Position numbers and translations under genes: made by a program
Notes under the pieces: generated by a model
What the model was told of the DNA's origin: nothing
Database searches by the model: none
What the model saw: the letters and a program-made list of their open reading frames with translations, nothing else
NCBI RefSeq assembly: GCF_900188105.1
Contig: NZ_FZNP01000001.1
Span: 186,001-250,000, forward strand
From: Actinomadura mexicana
GTDB taxonomy: Bacteria; Actinomycetota; Actinomycetes; Streptosporangiales; Streptosporangiaceae
Direction of reading: 5' to 3'
Length of the DNA stretch: 64,000 nt
In this document: in pieces, positions 23,268 to 32,485 of the stretch
How the letters are laid out: every line of letters begins with the position of its first letter
How positions within the stretch are numbered: position 1 is the first letter of the stretch

Positions 23268-24839
23268 ATGACGCTAACCCCTTGGTGGCGCAACGCCGTC
23301 GTTTACGAGGTCTACGTCCGCAGCTTCGCCGACGCCGACGGGAACGGCGAAGGCGACCTCCAGGGGATCCGGTCCCGGCTCGGCCACCTGCGCGATCTCG
23401 GTGTGGACGCGCTGTGGCTCACCCCCTTCTACACCTCCCCGCTGGCCGACGGCGGCTACGACGTCGCCGACTACCGCGACGTCGACCCCCGGTTCGGCAC
23501 GCTGGACGACTTCGACGCCCTCGTCGCGGACGTGCACGCCCACGGGATGCGGCTGATCGTCGACATCGTCCCGAACCACTCCTCCGACCGGCATCGCTGG
23601 TTCCGGGAGGCGCTCGCGGCGCCGCCCGGGTCGCCCGCACGCTCCCGCTACATCTTCCGGTCCGGCAGGCCAGGGGGCCGTCCCGGCGAGGAGGCCCCGC
23701 CGAACGACTGGCCGTCGGCGTTCGGCGGCCCGGCCTGGACGCGGCTGGACGACGGCGAGTGGTACCTGCACCTGTACGCGCCCGAGCAGCCCGACCTCAA
23801 CTGGCGCAACCCTGACGTGCGGCACGAGTTCGAGGACGTCCTGCGGTTCTGGCTCGACCGCGGCGTGGACGGCTTCCGCATCGACGTCGCCGCCGGCCTG
23901 TTCAAGGACGAGTCGTTCCGCGACCTCAACGGCCAGGACCGGCGCATGCTGAACGGCCCCATGTACAGCCGGCCCGAAGTCCACGACGTGTACCGAAGGT
24001 GGCGGCAGATCCTCGACGAGTACGACGGCGACCGCATGGCCATAGGCGAGGTGTGGACGGACAGCCCGGAGGACCTCGCGCTGTATCTCCGTCCAGACGA
24101 GCTGCACCAGGTCTTCCAGTTCGACCTGCAACTGGCCCCGTGGTCGGCCATGGCGTTCCGCGAAGTGATCGACGCCGCGCTGAAGGCCGTCGCTCCCACG
24201 GGCGCCGCTCCGACGTGGGTGCTGTCGAGCCACGACTCCGTCCGCCACGTCACCCGCTATGAGCAGCAGGGCGGTTTCCAGGGCATCGGGCACGCCAGAG
24301 CCAAGGCCGCGCTACTGCTGCTCTTGGCGCTTCCCGGTTCGGCCTACCTGTACCAGGGGGAGGAACTGGGGCTGCCCGAGGTGACCGATCTGCCGGACGA
24401 CGCCCGGCAGGACCCCGTCTTCAGGCGCACGAACGGGCAGACCGCCGGACGCGACGGCTGCCGGGTACCGCTGCCCTGGTCGGGCCGCGCCGAGCCCTAC
24501 GGCTTCTCCCCCGACGGCGTCCGGCCGTGGCTGCCCATGCCGGAGCGGTGGGCGTCCATGACCGCCGAGGCGCAGGCGTCCGACCCGTCCTCCATGCTGA
24601 GCTGGTACCGCGAGGCGCTCGCGCTGCGCCGCCGTCTGCACGGCGGCCTCCCGGAAGACCTGGAGTGGATCGACTCCCCCGAGACCGCCCTGTTCTTCCG
24701 GCGCGGTTCCCTGGTCCTCGCCCTCAACTGCGGCGAGAACCCTGTGCGCCTCCCTGCGGGCACCCCGCTTCTGACCAGCACGCCCCTCTACGGCGAGTTG
24801 CTGCCCGGCAACACCGCCGCCTGGCTGAGCACCCCCTGA
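23268..24839 (+). CDS. GH13 alpha-glucosidase / oligosaccharide hydrolase
   Basis: A 523-residue glycoside hydrolase of the alpha-amylase family, without a signal peptide and therefore cytoplasmic. The TIM barrel carries DIVPNHSSDRHRWF (region I), GFRIDVAAG (nucleophile Asp, region II), AIGEVWTDS (acid/base Glu, region III) and LSSHDSVRHVTRYE (region IV). The motif VYVRSFADADGNGEGDL near the N-terminus fits the oligo-1,6-glucosidase/alpha-glucosidase subfamily. An exact substrate (maltose, isomaltose or trehalose-related) cannot be assigned. ATG at 23268 follows GAGCGGGTAGAG. Confidence 0.92.
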   Translation: MTLTPWWRNAVVYEVYVRSFADADGNGEGDLQGIRSRLGHLRDLGVDALWLTPFYTSPLADGGYDVADYRDVDPRFGTLDDFDALVADVHAHGMRLIVDIVPNHSSDRHRWFREALAAPPGSPARSRYIFRSGRPGGRPGEEAPPNDWPSAFGGPAWTRLDDGEWYLHLYAPEQPDLNWRNPDVRHEFEDVLRFWLDRGVDGFRIDVAAGLFKDESFRDLNGQDRRMLNGPMYSRPEVHDVYRRWRQILDEYDGDRMAIGEVWTDSPEDLALYLRPDELHQVFQFDLQLAPWSAMAFREVIDAALKAVAPTGAAPTWVLSSHDSVRHVTRYEQQGGFQGIGHARAKAALLLLLALPGSAYLYQGEELGLPEVTDLPDDARQDPVFRRTNGQTAGRDGCRVPLPWSGRAEPYGFSPDGVRPWLPMPERWASMTAEAQASDPSSMLSWYREALALRRRLHGGLPEDLEWIDSPETALFFRRGSLVLALNCGENPVRLPAGTPLLTSTPLYGELLPGNTAAWLSTP

Positions 24840-24847
24840 ACGCGCGG

Positions 24848-24898
24848 CGCGGTGCGCCGGTCCGTGCGTCGACCTCTCGCACGGACCGGCACACCGCG
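24848..24898. terminator. Bidirectional hairpin between convergent GH13 and S37 genes
   Basis: A perfect 12-bp stem (CCGGTCCGTGCG with CGCACGGACCGG) has a 9-base loop and is extended by an outer GCGGTG/CACCGC pair across a small internal loop. No U-tract on either strand. It fills the 82-bp gap between two convergent genes. Confidence 0.75.
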
Positions 24899-24921
24899 GT
24901 GCTTCGCCGAGGGGCCTCCGG

Positions 24922-26355
24922 CTACAGCGGCGGGCGCTGGAGCTGGAGCGGGTCGTCGGCCATCGGGGCCGACTTGAGGGTCTGCATGCCGGTCCCGGCG
25001 CCCGCCCAGCGCTTGACGTCGGCGATCGCCTTGGACTGCTCGTCACCGGGCAGCTTGGCGATGAGCCGGCCGCTGTGGTTCATCCCCGGGGCGACGTAGA
25101 CGGCGGAGTCGCGGCTGCCGCGCCCGAGGCGGAACGGCTCGGAACCCCACGGGTCGTTGGCGCCGTACAGGAACAGCATGTGGTCGGCGTTCCCGCGCAC
25201 CCAGCGGTCGATGTCGCGCATGGCGCGGCCGTTGTCGAACCGCATGGGGATGTCACGCGGAACGTAGGTGCGCGGCTGGTAGCTGTCCTCGTACCGCAGC
25301 AGCGGCCGCAGGTGCTTGAACTTCGGCGTCGGCCAGCCCAGCTGTGTCCCCGCCTGGTAGTAGTACGGGATGTACGGGGCGAGGCCCTGGTCGCTGTAGA
25401 ACGACAGGCCCGAGATGTTGTCGAGCGTCTGGTAGATCTCGTCGTCCGAGGCGTTCACCGCGGGCAGCGACGCGCAGTCGGACTGCAGGCTGTACTGCCA
25501 GAAGCCCCACTCGTAGTCCATCACCGAGTTCTCGAACGCGCGGTCCTGGCTGCGCAGGATGGTGAACGTCCAGCCGTTCTCGTCGGCGGCCGCCTTGAAG
25601 CGCTTGAGCATCGCGGGGCGGCGCTTGAGGAACTCGCGTGCCAGCGCCTTGACGTGGGTGCGGCACTCGGGGTCGGTGCCGACCGTCTTGAAGAACTCGT
25701 CGTAGGCGCGGTCGTCGTTGTTGTCGACGTCGTTCGGCGCCACGTACACGACGCTGCCGTCGACGTCACGCGGGTAGAACCGCTTGTGGTAGACGGCCGT
25801 CATGCCGCCCTTGCTGGCCCCCGTCGAGATCCACTTGCCCTGGTAGACGGTCTTCAGGGCACCGATCAGCCGGTGCTCGTCGGTGGCCGCCTGCCAGATC
25901 GTGTCCTTCTTCCAGTCCGTCGGCTCCGGACGGGACGGGGTGAAGTACCGGTACTCGACCGAGATCTGGTTGCCGTCGACCAGTGCCGTCGGCTCGGAGG
26001 TGAACATCGTCTCCGGCGTGTTGTACCCGCTGGTGTAGAGCACCATGGGACGGTCCGCCGACTTGTGCTGCAGCATGATGCGCTGCTCGAACCACTGCCC
26101 GCGCGGGTTGCGGTGGTCGACCGGCTGCCTGTACTCCAACCAGAACCAGCGGTAGCCGGGCAGGGTGGACGGCTTCTCCGTCACCTGCATGCCCGGGATC
26201 GCCTTCAGCTGGGCGAGGATGTCGCCCGCCTGGGCGGCGCCGGCCTTCGCCGTGCCCGCCTGAGCCGTTCCCGCGGCCTGCGCCGCGGTGGCGCCCGCCC
26301 CGGTCATGCCCGCGGCGAGCAGCAGTGCCATGGCTCCTCGTGAGACGCGCCGCAT
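24922..26355 (-). CDS. Secreted S37 (PS-10-type) tripeptidyl aminopeptidase
   Basis: A 477-residue exported peptidase of the S37 family, as in Streptomyces tripeptidyl aminopeptidases. The signal peptide (MRRVSRGAMALLLAAGMTG, cleavage probably near AAQAAG) is followed by a short repetitive Ala/Gly/Thr linker (about residues 28-43). The mature domain has VLYTSGYNTPE, the nucleophile Ser in KWISTGASKGGMTAVYH, the acid in YGANDPWGSEPF and the His in APGMNHSGRLI. ATG at 26355 with AAAGGGG upstream is preferred over an in-frame start nine codons earlier. It converges with the GH13 gene. Confidence 0.92.
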   Translation of the reverse strand: MRRVSRGAMALLLAAGMTGAGATAAQAAGTAQAGTAKAGAAQAGDILAQLKAIPGMQVTEKPSTLPGYRWFWLEYRQPVDHRNPRGQWFEQRIMLQHKSADRPMVLYTSGYNTPETMFTSEPTALVDGNQISVEYRYFTPSRPEPTDWKKDTIWQAATDEHRLIGALKTVYQGKWISTGASKGGMTAVYHKRFYPRDVDGSVVYVAPNDVDNNDDRAYDEFFKTVGTDPECRTHVKALAREFLKRRPAMLKRFKAAADENGWTFTILRSQDRAFENSVMDYEWGFWQYSLQSDCASLPAVNASDDEIYQTLDNISGLSFYSDQGLAPYIPYYYQAGTQLGWPTPKFKHLRPLLRYEDSYQPRTYVPRDIPMRFDNGRAMRDIDRWVRGNADHMLFLYGANDPWGSEPFRLGRGSRDSAVYVAPGMNHSGRLIAKLPGDEQSKAIADVKRWAGAGTGMQTLKSAPMADDPLQLQRPPL

Positions 26356-26660
26356 TGTGCCCCTTTCACGTGGGTTCTCCACATTCGCGTCGCGACCCTA
26401 GAGGGAGAAACCTTGCCAGAACGGATCGCTGTTGGGCTTGTTACCTATCCGTGACGGGTCGGTTGTCACCCGATCAGACCGGAAATCAGACCCAGGAGGG
26501 GCGAAACCGTGATCAGGCAGGCAATGGCGCTCACGCTGGAGGAACGCCGGCCCGCCCGGTGTACTTCGATCACGTTCGGAACGGCGCACTGCCGCGACCA
26601 GAGATCAGACCCGGAGGATTCCGGCCGGGTCCGGGAGCGGCGATCGGGCCGCGAGGCGGG
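26356..26660. promoter_or_regulatory. 305-bp intergenic region upstream of the S37 peptidase gene
   Basis: No gene seen. A leftward -10-like TAGGGT lies at about 26398 (reverse complement of ACCCTA) and could serve the peptidase. The octamer ATCAGACC occurs three times on the plus strand (near 26473, 26487 and 26604), twice 14 bp apart, which could be a direct-repeat site. Confidence 0.35.
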
Positions 26661-27254
26661 TCAGGCGGAAGGGGTGAGGGTGAAGCCGTCGTCCCAGGGG
26701 GCCAGGCGTTCGAAGAGCCGCTCGTCGTGCCAGCGCCCGTCCAGATGGATGTGGCGGCGGGCCGTCCCCACGGGTGTGAAGCCGTTGCGTTCGAGCACGC
26801 GCTGGGAGGCGAGGTTGTCGACTCTCGTGAACGCCTCGACGCGGTGCAGGCGGAGCGCACCGAACGCCACGTCCAGTGCCTGCCTGACCGCCTCGGTGGC
26901 GACACCCCTGCCGGCGTGCGCGCGCGCCACCCAGTAGCCGACGAAGCAGCTCTGGAGAGGCCCGCGCAGGATGTTGTTGAGCGTGATGCGCCCGGCGACC
27001 TCGCCGTCGACGAGGACGACGCCCGGCCACATCTCCTGCGCCGCGTACGCCTCGACCAGGTCGCGCAGGTTCTCGCGCTGCCCGTCGACGGTGAAGTACG
27101 CCTCGCCCCGTTCCGGTTCCCAGGGGCGCAGGTAGGCGCGGTTCTCCCGGTACAGCGCCGCGAGCGCCTCCGCGTCGGCCATCTGGACGGCGCGCAGGCG
27201 CACCCCCGCCCGGCGTCCGTCGAGCGCGGGCGGAGGGCCGGCGAGGGCCGTCAT
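26661..27254 (-). CDS. GNAT acetyltransferase, RimJ/RimL-like
   Basis: A 197-residue acetyltransferase of the RimJ/RimL type: RLRAVQMADAEALAALYRENRAYLRPWEP, GRITLNNILRGPLQSCFVGYWV, RAHAGRGVATEAVRQAL (acetyl-CoA loop) and RVLERNGFTPVGTARRHIHLDGRWHDE. Such enzymes acetylate N-terminal amino groups of ribosomal proteins or small molecules. The start at 27254 overlaps the stop of the thioesterase gene, placing it last in a four-gene operon with glucarate catabolic genes. A role in that pathway is not evident. Confidence 0.9.
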   Translation of the reverse strand: MTALAGPPPALDGRRAGVRLRAVQMADAEALAALYRENRAYLRPWEPERGEAYFTVDGQRENLRDLVEAYAAQEMWPGVVLVDGEVAGRITLNNILRGPLQSCFVGYWVARAHAGRGVATEAVRQALDVAFGALRLHRVEAFTRVDNLASQRVLERNGFTPVGTARRHIHLDGRWHDERLFERLAPWDDGFTLTPSA

Positions 27255-27682
27255 GCGCGGGGCACCACGTACCGCCCGATGAACTCCCGTTCCTCCGGGG
27301 TGAAGCGGCGCAGGCGGTTCGCCTCCACGTCGAACGCGACGAGGGTCGAGGTCGCCTCGGCGTACACGTGGTCGTCGTCCCGCACCTCGTAGGCCAGCTT
27401 GAACGACGCGGCGCGGGCCTCGGTCACCCACGTCTCCACGCGGATCGGGTAGACGGTCGGCAGCAGCGGGTACCGGTAGTCGATCTCGTGCCGGGAGATC
27501 ACCATGCCGCGGACGGGCGGCTCCCCCTTGCGCACCGGGTCGCCGTGGAACATCTCCAGCCGCGCGTCCTCCAGGTAGCCGAGGAACTTGACGTTGTTCA
27601 CGTGTCCCTGGGAGTCGATGTCACCGAAACGGATCTTGAACTCGTAGACGTGGCGGTACTCGGCCGCGGGCAACTGCTGCAT
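27251..27682 (-). CDS. 4HBT-fold acyl-CoA thioesterase
   Basis: A 143-residue hot-dog-fold thioesterase. The catalytic region FKIRFGDIDSQGHVNNVKFLGYLEDAR is the 4-hydroxybenzoyl-CoA thioesterase/YbgC pattern with the conserved Asp. It is cytosolic and should hydrolyse short- or medium-chain acyl-CoA. I chose ATG at 27682 (MQQLPAAEYRH), with AGGCGAGG upstream; an earlier in-frame start at 27751 would overlap the upstream gene by 29 bp. It is the third gene of the operon, between gudD and the acetyltransferase. Confidence 0.88.
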   Translation of the reverse strand: MQQLPAAEYRHVYEFKIRFGDIDSQGHVNNVKFLGYLEDARLEMFHGDPVRKGEPPVRGMVISRHEIDYRYPLLPTVYPIRVETWVTEARAASFKLAYEVRDDDHVYAEATSTLVAFDVEANRLRRFTPEEREFIGRYVVPRA

Positions 27683-27722
27683 GTCCTCGCCTGGGTACGG
27701 GGAACCGGGGGTCGGCCCGATG

Positions 27723-29066
27723 CTACCCGGAGCGGTCGAGGTCCCTGACAAGGCAGGGGCGCTTCGGGTCGAACCGCCAGTCCGGAATCAGGTACCCCAT
27801 CGCGGCGGCGTCGTCGCGGTCGCCCAGCCCGTACCGGACGTAGAGGTCGTGCGCCTCCTCGACCCGCCGTTCGTCGACGTCGACGCCGAGCCCCGGGCCC
27901 TCGGGCAGCGCGATGGCGCCGTCCGCGATCCGCGGCGGGTCGGTCGTGAGGCGCTGGCCGTCCTGCCAGATCCAGTGCGTGTCGATCGCGGTGATCTCGC
28001 CGGGCGCGGCCGCGGCGACGTGGGTGAACATCGCCAGGGACACGTCGAAGTGGTTGTTGGAGTGCGAGCCCCAGGTCAGCCCCCACGCCTCGCAGAGCTG
28101 CGCGACCCGCACCGAGCCGCGCATCGTCCAGAAGTGCGGGTCGGCGAGGGGGATGTCCACCGCGTCCAGCCGGATCGCGTGGCCGAGCTGCCGCCAGTCG
28201 ACCGCGATCATGTTGGTGGCGGTGCGCAGGCCGGTCGCGCGGCGGAACTCCGCCATCGTCTCCCGGCCCGAGTAGCCGCGCTCGGCGCCGCACGGGTCCT
28301 CGGCGTAGGCGAGGACGTCCCGCAGCGCGGTGCCGAGCCGGACGGCCTCCTCCAGCGACCAGGCGCCGTTCGGGTCCAGGGTGACGCGGGCGCCGGGGAA
28401 CCGCTCGGCGAGCGCCCGCACGGCCCGCGCCTCCTCCTCGCCGCGCAGGACGCCGCCCTTGAGCTTGAAGTCGGCGAACCCGTAGCGCTCGCGCGCGGCC
28501 TCCGCCTGCCGGACGATCGCCTCGGGCGTCAGCGCCTCCTCGCGCCGCACCCGCAGCCAGCCGTCCGCCCCGTCCGGTGGTGCTTCGTACGGAAGGTCCG
28601 TCCTGCTGCGGTCGCCTACGTAGAAGAGGTAGCCGAGGACCGGGACCGTGCGGCGCTGGACGCCGTCGCCGAGCAGCGCCGCCACCGGGACGCCGAGGAA
28701 CCGCCCCATCAGGTCGAGCAGCGCGGCCTCGATCGCGCTCAGCGCGTGCACGGTGATCCTCGTGTCGTGCGTGAGCGGGCCGCGCCCGCCCGCGTCCAGG
28801 TGGCCGAACGCCGCGCGGACGGTGGTGAGGATCTCGTCGGAGCGGCCGATGGGCCTGCCGACCACCAGATCCCGGGCATCCTCCAGCGTCCGCCGGATGC
28901 CCTCGCCACCCGGTACCTCTCCGACGCCCGTGCTACCGGACGAGTCGGTGAGCAGCACCAGGTTCCGCGTGAAGAACGGCCCGTGGGCGCCGCCCAGGTT
29001 GAGCAGCATGCTGTCGCGCCCGGCGACCGGCACGACCCGCATCCCCGTGACGACCGGCGTGCTCAC
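27723..29066 (-). CDS. gudD: Glucarate dehydratase (enolase superfamily)
   Basis: This enzyme dehydrates D-glucarate (and L-idarate) to 5-keto-4-deoxy-D-glucarate. The 447-residue protein has the family start [31 protein letters not shown]. It also has the KxK-type base FADFKLKGG, metal ligands LDPNGAW and EDPCG, then NMIAVDWRQ and the His region [15 protein letters not shown]. These are the hallmark residues of GudD. GTG at 29066 overlaps the aldehyde dehydrogenase stop by 4 bp. With that dehydrogenase it forms most of the glucarate-to-2-oxoglutarate route, although a KdgD-type keto-deoxyglucarate dehydratase is not in the window. Confidence 0.92.
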   Translation of the reverse strand: MSTPVVTGMRVVPVAGRDSMLLNLGGAHGPFFTRNLVLLTDSSGSTGVGEVPGGEGIRRTLEDARDLVVGRPIGRSDEILTTVRAAFGHLDAGGRGPLTHDTRITVHALSAIEAALLDLMGRFLGVPVAALLGDGVQRRTVPVLGYLFYVGDRSRTDLPYEAPPDGADGWLRVRREEALTPEAIVRQAEAARERYGFADFKLKGGVLRGEEEARAVRALAERFPGARVTLDPNGAWSLEEAVRLGTALRDVLAYAEDPCGAERGYSGRETMAEFRRATGLRTATNMIAVDWRQLGHAIRLDAVDIPLADPHFWTMRGSVRVAQLCEAWGLTWGSHSNNHFDVSLAMFTHVAAAAPGEITAIDTHWIWQDGQRLTTDPPRIADGAIALPEGPGLGVDVDERRVEEAHDLYVRYGLGDRDDAAAMGYLIPDWRFDPKRPCLVRDLDRSG

Positions 29067-30598
29067 CGCGGCACCCCCTGGTAGGCGATCGGCCGCTGGA
29101 ACCGCTCGACGGCGAGGCTCCCGACGGACGTCGCCCGCGCATCGGACGTCGCGGGATACGGTCCGCCGTGCACCATGGCGTGCCCGACCCGGACTCCGGT
29201 GGGCCATCCGCCCCACAGGATCCGTCCGGCGAGCCGCTCCAGGACGGGCAGCAGCCGCGCCGCCGCCTCGCCCCCGCCGTGGATCGTCGCGGTCAGCTGG
29301 CCCTCCAGCCCGCGGGCCAGCCCGGCGACCTCGTCGAGATCGGCGCAGCGGACGACGAGCGAACAGGCACCGAAGATCTCGTCCTGGAGGTCCGGCCCGA
29401 AGTCCCCGGCGTCCACGACCGCGAGGGCGGCGCGGCATCCGGCCGCCGCGTCGGGTTCCCGGCCGCGCGCGAGGATCTCCACGCCGGGACGCCGTTCGAG
29501 CTTCTCGACGCCTTCGGCGTAGGCGCGGGCCAGGCTTCGCGTGAGCATGGGAGCCCCGGGGTCGGCCTCGATCGCCGTCGCCGCCGCGTCCAGGAAGGCG
29601 TCGAGACCGGGTCCGTCGACCGCGAAGACGAGTCCCGGGTTGGTGCAGAACTGCCCGGCCCCGAGCGTCACCGACCCGGCGTACTCCTCCGCCAGCTCGG
29701 CGGCGCCCTCCGCCAACGCGTCCGGCAGCAGGAAGACCGGGTTGACGCTGCTCATCTCCGCGTAGACGGGGATCGGCCGCGGCCGGGCCGCCGCCGCCCT
29801 CGCGATCGCCAGGCCCGCCTTGCGCGACCCGGTGAACCCGACCGCCTGGACCCGCGGGTCGGTGACGAGCGCGGTGCCGAGCGTGGGCCCGTCGCCGTAC
29901 AGCATCGAGAACACGCCCTCGGGCAGCCCCGCCTCCCGGACGGCCTCCGCGACGGCCCCACCGGCCAGCTCGCACGTGCCGGGGTGGGCGTCATGCGCCT
30001 TGAAGATCACCGGGCAGCCCGCCGCGAGCGCGGCGGCGGTGTCGCCGCCCGCAACCGAGAACGCCAGCGGGAAGTTGCTCGCGCCGAAGACCGCGACGGG
30101 CCCGAGCGGCACCCGGCCCTGCCGGATCTCGGGCGTCCCCTCGCCCGCCGGGTCGACGCTCACCGCCGGCCCGCCCGCGCGACCGGCGCCCTCCGGCGGG
30201 TTCGAGCCGTGGCGTGCGGTGATGCCGGGCGTCGCCGCCGCGCGCAGGTCGGCAGCGAACAGGCGCAGCTGCCCCGACGTCCGCGCGACCTCGCCGGTCA
30301 GCCGGGCGGCGGGCAGGCCGGTCTCGGCCGCGGCGCGCCGGACGAGATCGGCGGCCCGCGCGTCGAGCCTCCCGGCGATCGCGTCGAGGAACGCGGCGCG
30401 CTCCTCGGGACCCGTCGCGCGGTAGGCGTCGAACGCGTCCTCCGCGAGGGCGCAGGCCCGGTCCACCTCCGCGTCGCCGCCGTGGCGGTACTCGGGTTCG
30501 AGACGCTCCCCGGTACGGGGATCGGCGGCGGTGATCGCCCTCCCCGGCCCGGTGACGCGCTCGGACCCGATCAGCATCTGCCCGGTGAGCTGGGCCAA
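29063..30598 (-). CDS. 2-oxoglutarate-semialdehyde dehydrogenase (aldehyde dehydrogenase family)
   Basis: A 511-residue NAD(P)-dependent aldehyde dehydrogenase that should convert 2,5-dioxopentanoate to 2-oxoglutarate. The catalytic Cys lies in [11 protein letters not shown] and the general base Glu in [14 protein letters not shown]; the cofactor region contains [49 protein letters not shown] and the C-terminal [21 protein letters not shown] are typical of the KGSADH group found with sugar-acid genes. The TTG start at 30598 has a GGGAGG site. First gene of the glucarate operon, it has a candidate palindromic operator 80-95 bp upstream. Confidence 0.9.
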   Translation of the reverse strand: MAQLTGQMLIGSERVTGPGRAITAADPRTGERLEPEYRHGGDAEVDRACALAEDAFDAYRATGPEERAAFLDAIAGRLDARAADLVRRAAAETGLPAARLTGEVARTSGQLRLFAADLRAAATPGITARHGSNPPEGAGRAGGPAVSVDPAGEGTPEIRQGRVPLGPVAVFGASNFPLAFSVAGGDTAAALAAGCPVIFKAHDAHPGTCELAGGAVAEAVREAGLPEGVFSMLYGDGPTLGTALVTDPRVQAVGFTGSRKAGLAIARAAAARPRPIPVYAEMSSVNPVFLLPDALAEGAAELAEEYAGSVTLGAGQFCTNPGLVFAVDGPGLDAFLDAAATAIEADPGAPMLTRSLARAYAEGVEKLERRPGVEILARGREPDAAAGCRAALAVVDAGDFGPDLQDEIFGACSLVVRCADLDEVAGLARGLEGQLTATIHGGGEAAARLLPVLERLAGRILWGGWPTGVRVGHAMVHGGPYPATSDARATSVGSLAVERFQRPIAYQGVPR

Positions 30599-30679
30599 CG
30601 TCCCCGTCCTCCCTGGTTGGGCGGCATGCCTGAACCGGACGATAGGAGACGCGATCGATACCTGTCCAACACGAAAAAC

Positions 30680-30693
30680 GCATCGTTCGATGC
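30680..30693. promoter_or_regulatory. 14-bp palindrome upstream of the glucarate operon
   Basis: GCATCGTTCGATGC has 6-bp perfect arms around TT, located 82-95 bp upstream of the first gene. Leftward -35/-10-like elements (TTGGAC near 30668 and TATCGT near 30643, spacer about 19 bp) lie close by. A regulator of the IclR or GntR type acting here is inference; no regulator gene is adjacent. Confidence 0.45.
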
Positions 30694-30727
30694 TGCGCGC
30701 GTATCACCGGCCGTGCCGGAAACGCGA

Positions 30728-30757
30728 ACGGCCGCGCGATCGGGATCGCGCGGCCGT
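30728..30757 (-). terminator. Terminator hairpin downstream of ettA
   Basis: A near-perfect 14-bp stem (arms at 30728-30741 and 30744-30757) around a 2-base turn. On the minus strand it is followed by TTCGCGTTT, only weakly U-rich. It lies 16 bp beyond the ettA stop and would also insulate the glucarate operon promoter. Confidence 0.7.
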
Positions 30758-30773
30758 ACGGGGACGACCGGGG

Positions 30774-32438
30774 TCAGTCGCGGGTCAGCCTGCGGTGGGT
30801 GACCCGGTGCGGGCGGGCGGCGTCGGCGCCCAGCCGCTCGATCTTGTTCTTCTCGTAGTCGGCGAAGTTGCCCTCGAACCAGAACCAGTTCGAGCCCTCC
30901 TCCCACGCGAGGATGTGCGTGGCGATGCGGTCCAGGAACCACCGGTCGTGCGAGGTGATCACGGCGCACCCGGGGAACTCCAGGAGGGCGTTCTCCAGGC
31001 TGGACAGGGTCTCGGTGTCCAGGTCGTTGGTCGGCTCGTCCAGCAGCAGGACGTTGCCGCCCTGCTTGAGCGTCAGCGCGAGGTTGAGGCGGTTGCGCTC
31101 GCCGCCGGACAGGACACCGGCGGGCTTCTGCTGGTCAGGGCCCTTGAAGCCGAACGCCGCGACGTACGCGCGGGACGGCATCTCGACCTGGCCGACGTTG
31201 ATGTGGTCCAGGCCGTCCGAGACGACCTCCCACACCGTCTTCTTCGGATCGATGCCGCCGCGGCCCTGGTCGACGTAGGAGATCTTGACGGTCTCGCCGA
31301 CCCGCAGGTCCCCGGTGTCGGGGTGCTCCTCCGCGACGATCATGCGGAAGAGCGTGGTCTTGCCGACGCCGTTCGGGCCGATGACGCCGACGATCCCGTT
31401 CGGGGGCAGGTTGAACGTCAGGTCGTCCATCAGGAGCCGGTCGTCGAAGCCCTTGGTCAGCTTGTCGGCGATGATCACCGTCTGGCCCAGACGCGGGCCC
31501 GGCGGGATCTGGATCTCCTCGAAGTCCAGCTTGCGGTGCTTGGCGGCCTCCGCGGCCATCTCCTCGTACCGCTCAAGGCGGGCCTTGCTCTTGGTCTGGC
31601 GCGCCTTCGGGTTCGACCGCACCCACTCCAGCTCGTCCTCGAGGCGCTTCTTGCGCTTGGCGTCCTTGTTGCCCTCGACCTTGAGCCGGTCGGCCTTCTT
31701 CTCCAGGTAGACGGAGTAGTTGCCCTCGTAGGGGTAGCAGCGCCCCCGGTCCAGCTCCAGGATCCAGGTGGCCACGTTGTCGAGGAAGTACCGGTCGTGC
31801 GTGACGGCCAGGACGGTGCCCTCGTACTTGGCGAGGAACTGCTCCAGCCACTGGACGCTCTCGGCGTCGAGGTGGTTGGTGGGCTCGTCCAGAAGCAGCA
31901 GGTCGGGCGCCTGCAGCAGCAGCTTGCACAGCGCGACGCGCCGGCGCTCGCCACCCGACAGCTTGGACACCTCGGCGTCGCCGGGCGGGCAGCGCAGCGC
32001 GTCCATCGCCTGGTCGAGCTGGCTGTCGAGGTCCCAGGCGTTGCGATGGTCGAGCTGCTCCTGCAGCTTGCCCATCTCGTCCATCAGCTCGTCGGTGAAG
32101 TCGGTCGCCATCTGCTCGGCGATCTCGTTGAACCGGTCGAGCATCGCCTTGGTCTCGGCGACGCCCTCCTCGACGTTCCCGAGGACGTCCTTCTCCTCGT
32201 TCAGCGGCGGCTCCTGCTGCAGCATGCCCACGGTGAACCCCGGCATGAGGCGCGCGTCGCCGTTCGAAGGCTGTTCCAGACCGGCCATCATGCGCAGCAG
32301 CGTCGACTTACCGGTGCCGTTGGGCCCCAGAACGCCGATCTTCGCGCCCGGAAGGAAATGCAGGGTGACGTCGTCAAGGACGACCTTGTCGCCATGTGCC
32401 TTGCGCACACGCTGCATCGTGTAGATGTACTCGGCCAT
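30774..32438 (-). CDS. ettA: Energy-dependent translational throttle protein EttA (ABC-F)
   Basis: A 554-residue ABC-F ATPase that binds the ribosomal E site and gates translation according to the ATP/ADP ratio. Two ATP-binding domains are visible: Walker A GPNGTGKST and GPNGVGKTT, signatures KLSGGERRRVALCK and VLSGGERNRLNLAL, and Walker B LLLLDEPTNHLD and VLLLDEPTNDLD. They are joined by the P-site tRNA-interaction linker (about residues 240-320, rich in Lys/Arg). The length is exactly typical. The start is ATG at 32438 (MAEYIYTMQRVRK); it lacks a strong ribosome site. Confidence 0.96.
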   Translation of the reverse strand: MAEYIYTMQRVRKAHGDKVVLDDVTLHFLPGAKIGVLGPNGTGKSTLLRMMAGLEQPSNGDARLMPGFTVGMLQQEPPLNEEKDVLGNVEEGVAETKAMLDRFNEIAEQMATDFTDELMDEMGKLQEQLDHRNAWDLDSQLDQAMDALRCPPGDAEVSKLSGGERRRVALCKLLLQAPDLLLLDEPTNHLDAESVQWLEQFLAKYEGTVLAVTHDRYFLDNVATWILELDRGRCYPYEGNYSVYLEKKADRLKVEGNKDAKRKKRLEDELEWVRSNPKARQTKSKARLERYEEMAAEAAKHRKLDFEEIQIPPGPRLGQTVIIADKLTKGFDDRLLMDDLTFNLPPNGIVGVIGPNGVGKTTLFRMIVAEEHPDTGDLRVGETVKISYVDQGRGGIDPKKTVWEVVSDGLDHINVGQVEMPSRAYVAAFGFKGPDQQKPAGVLSGGERNRLNLALTLKQGGNVLLLDEPTNDLDTETLSSLENALLEFPGCAVITSHDRWFLDRIATHILAWEEGSNWFWFEGNFADYEKNKIERLGADAARPHRVTHRRLTRD

Positions 32439-32485
32439 ATCGTCAAGAGTAGGGGGTCCTGGAACCTGTTTATCGCGTTGCCGCC

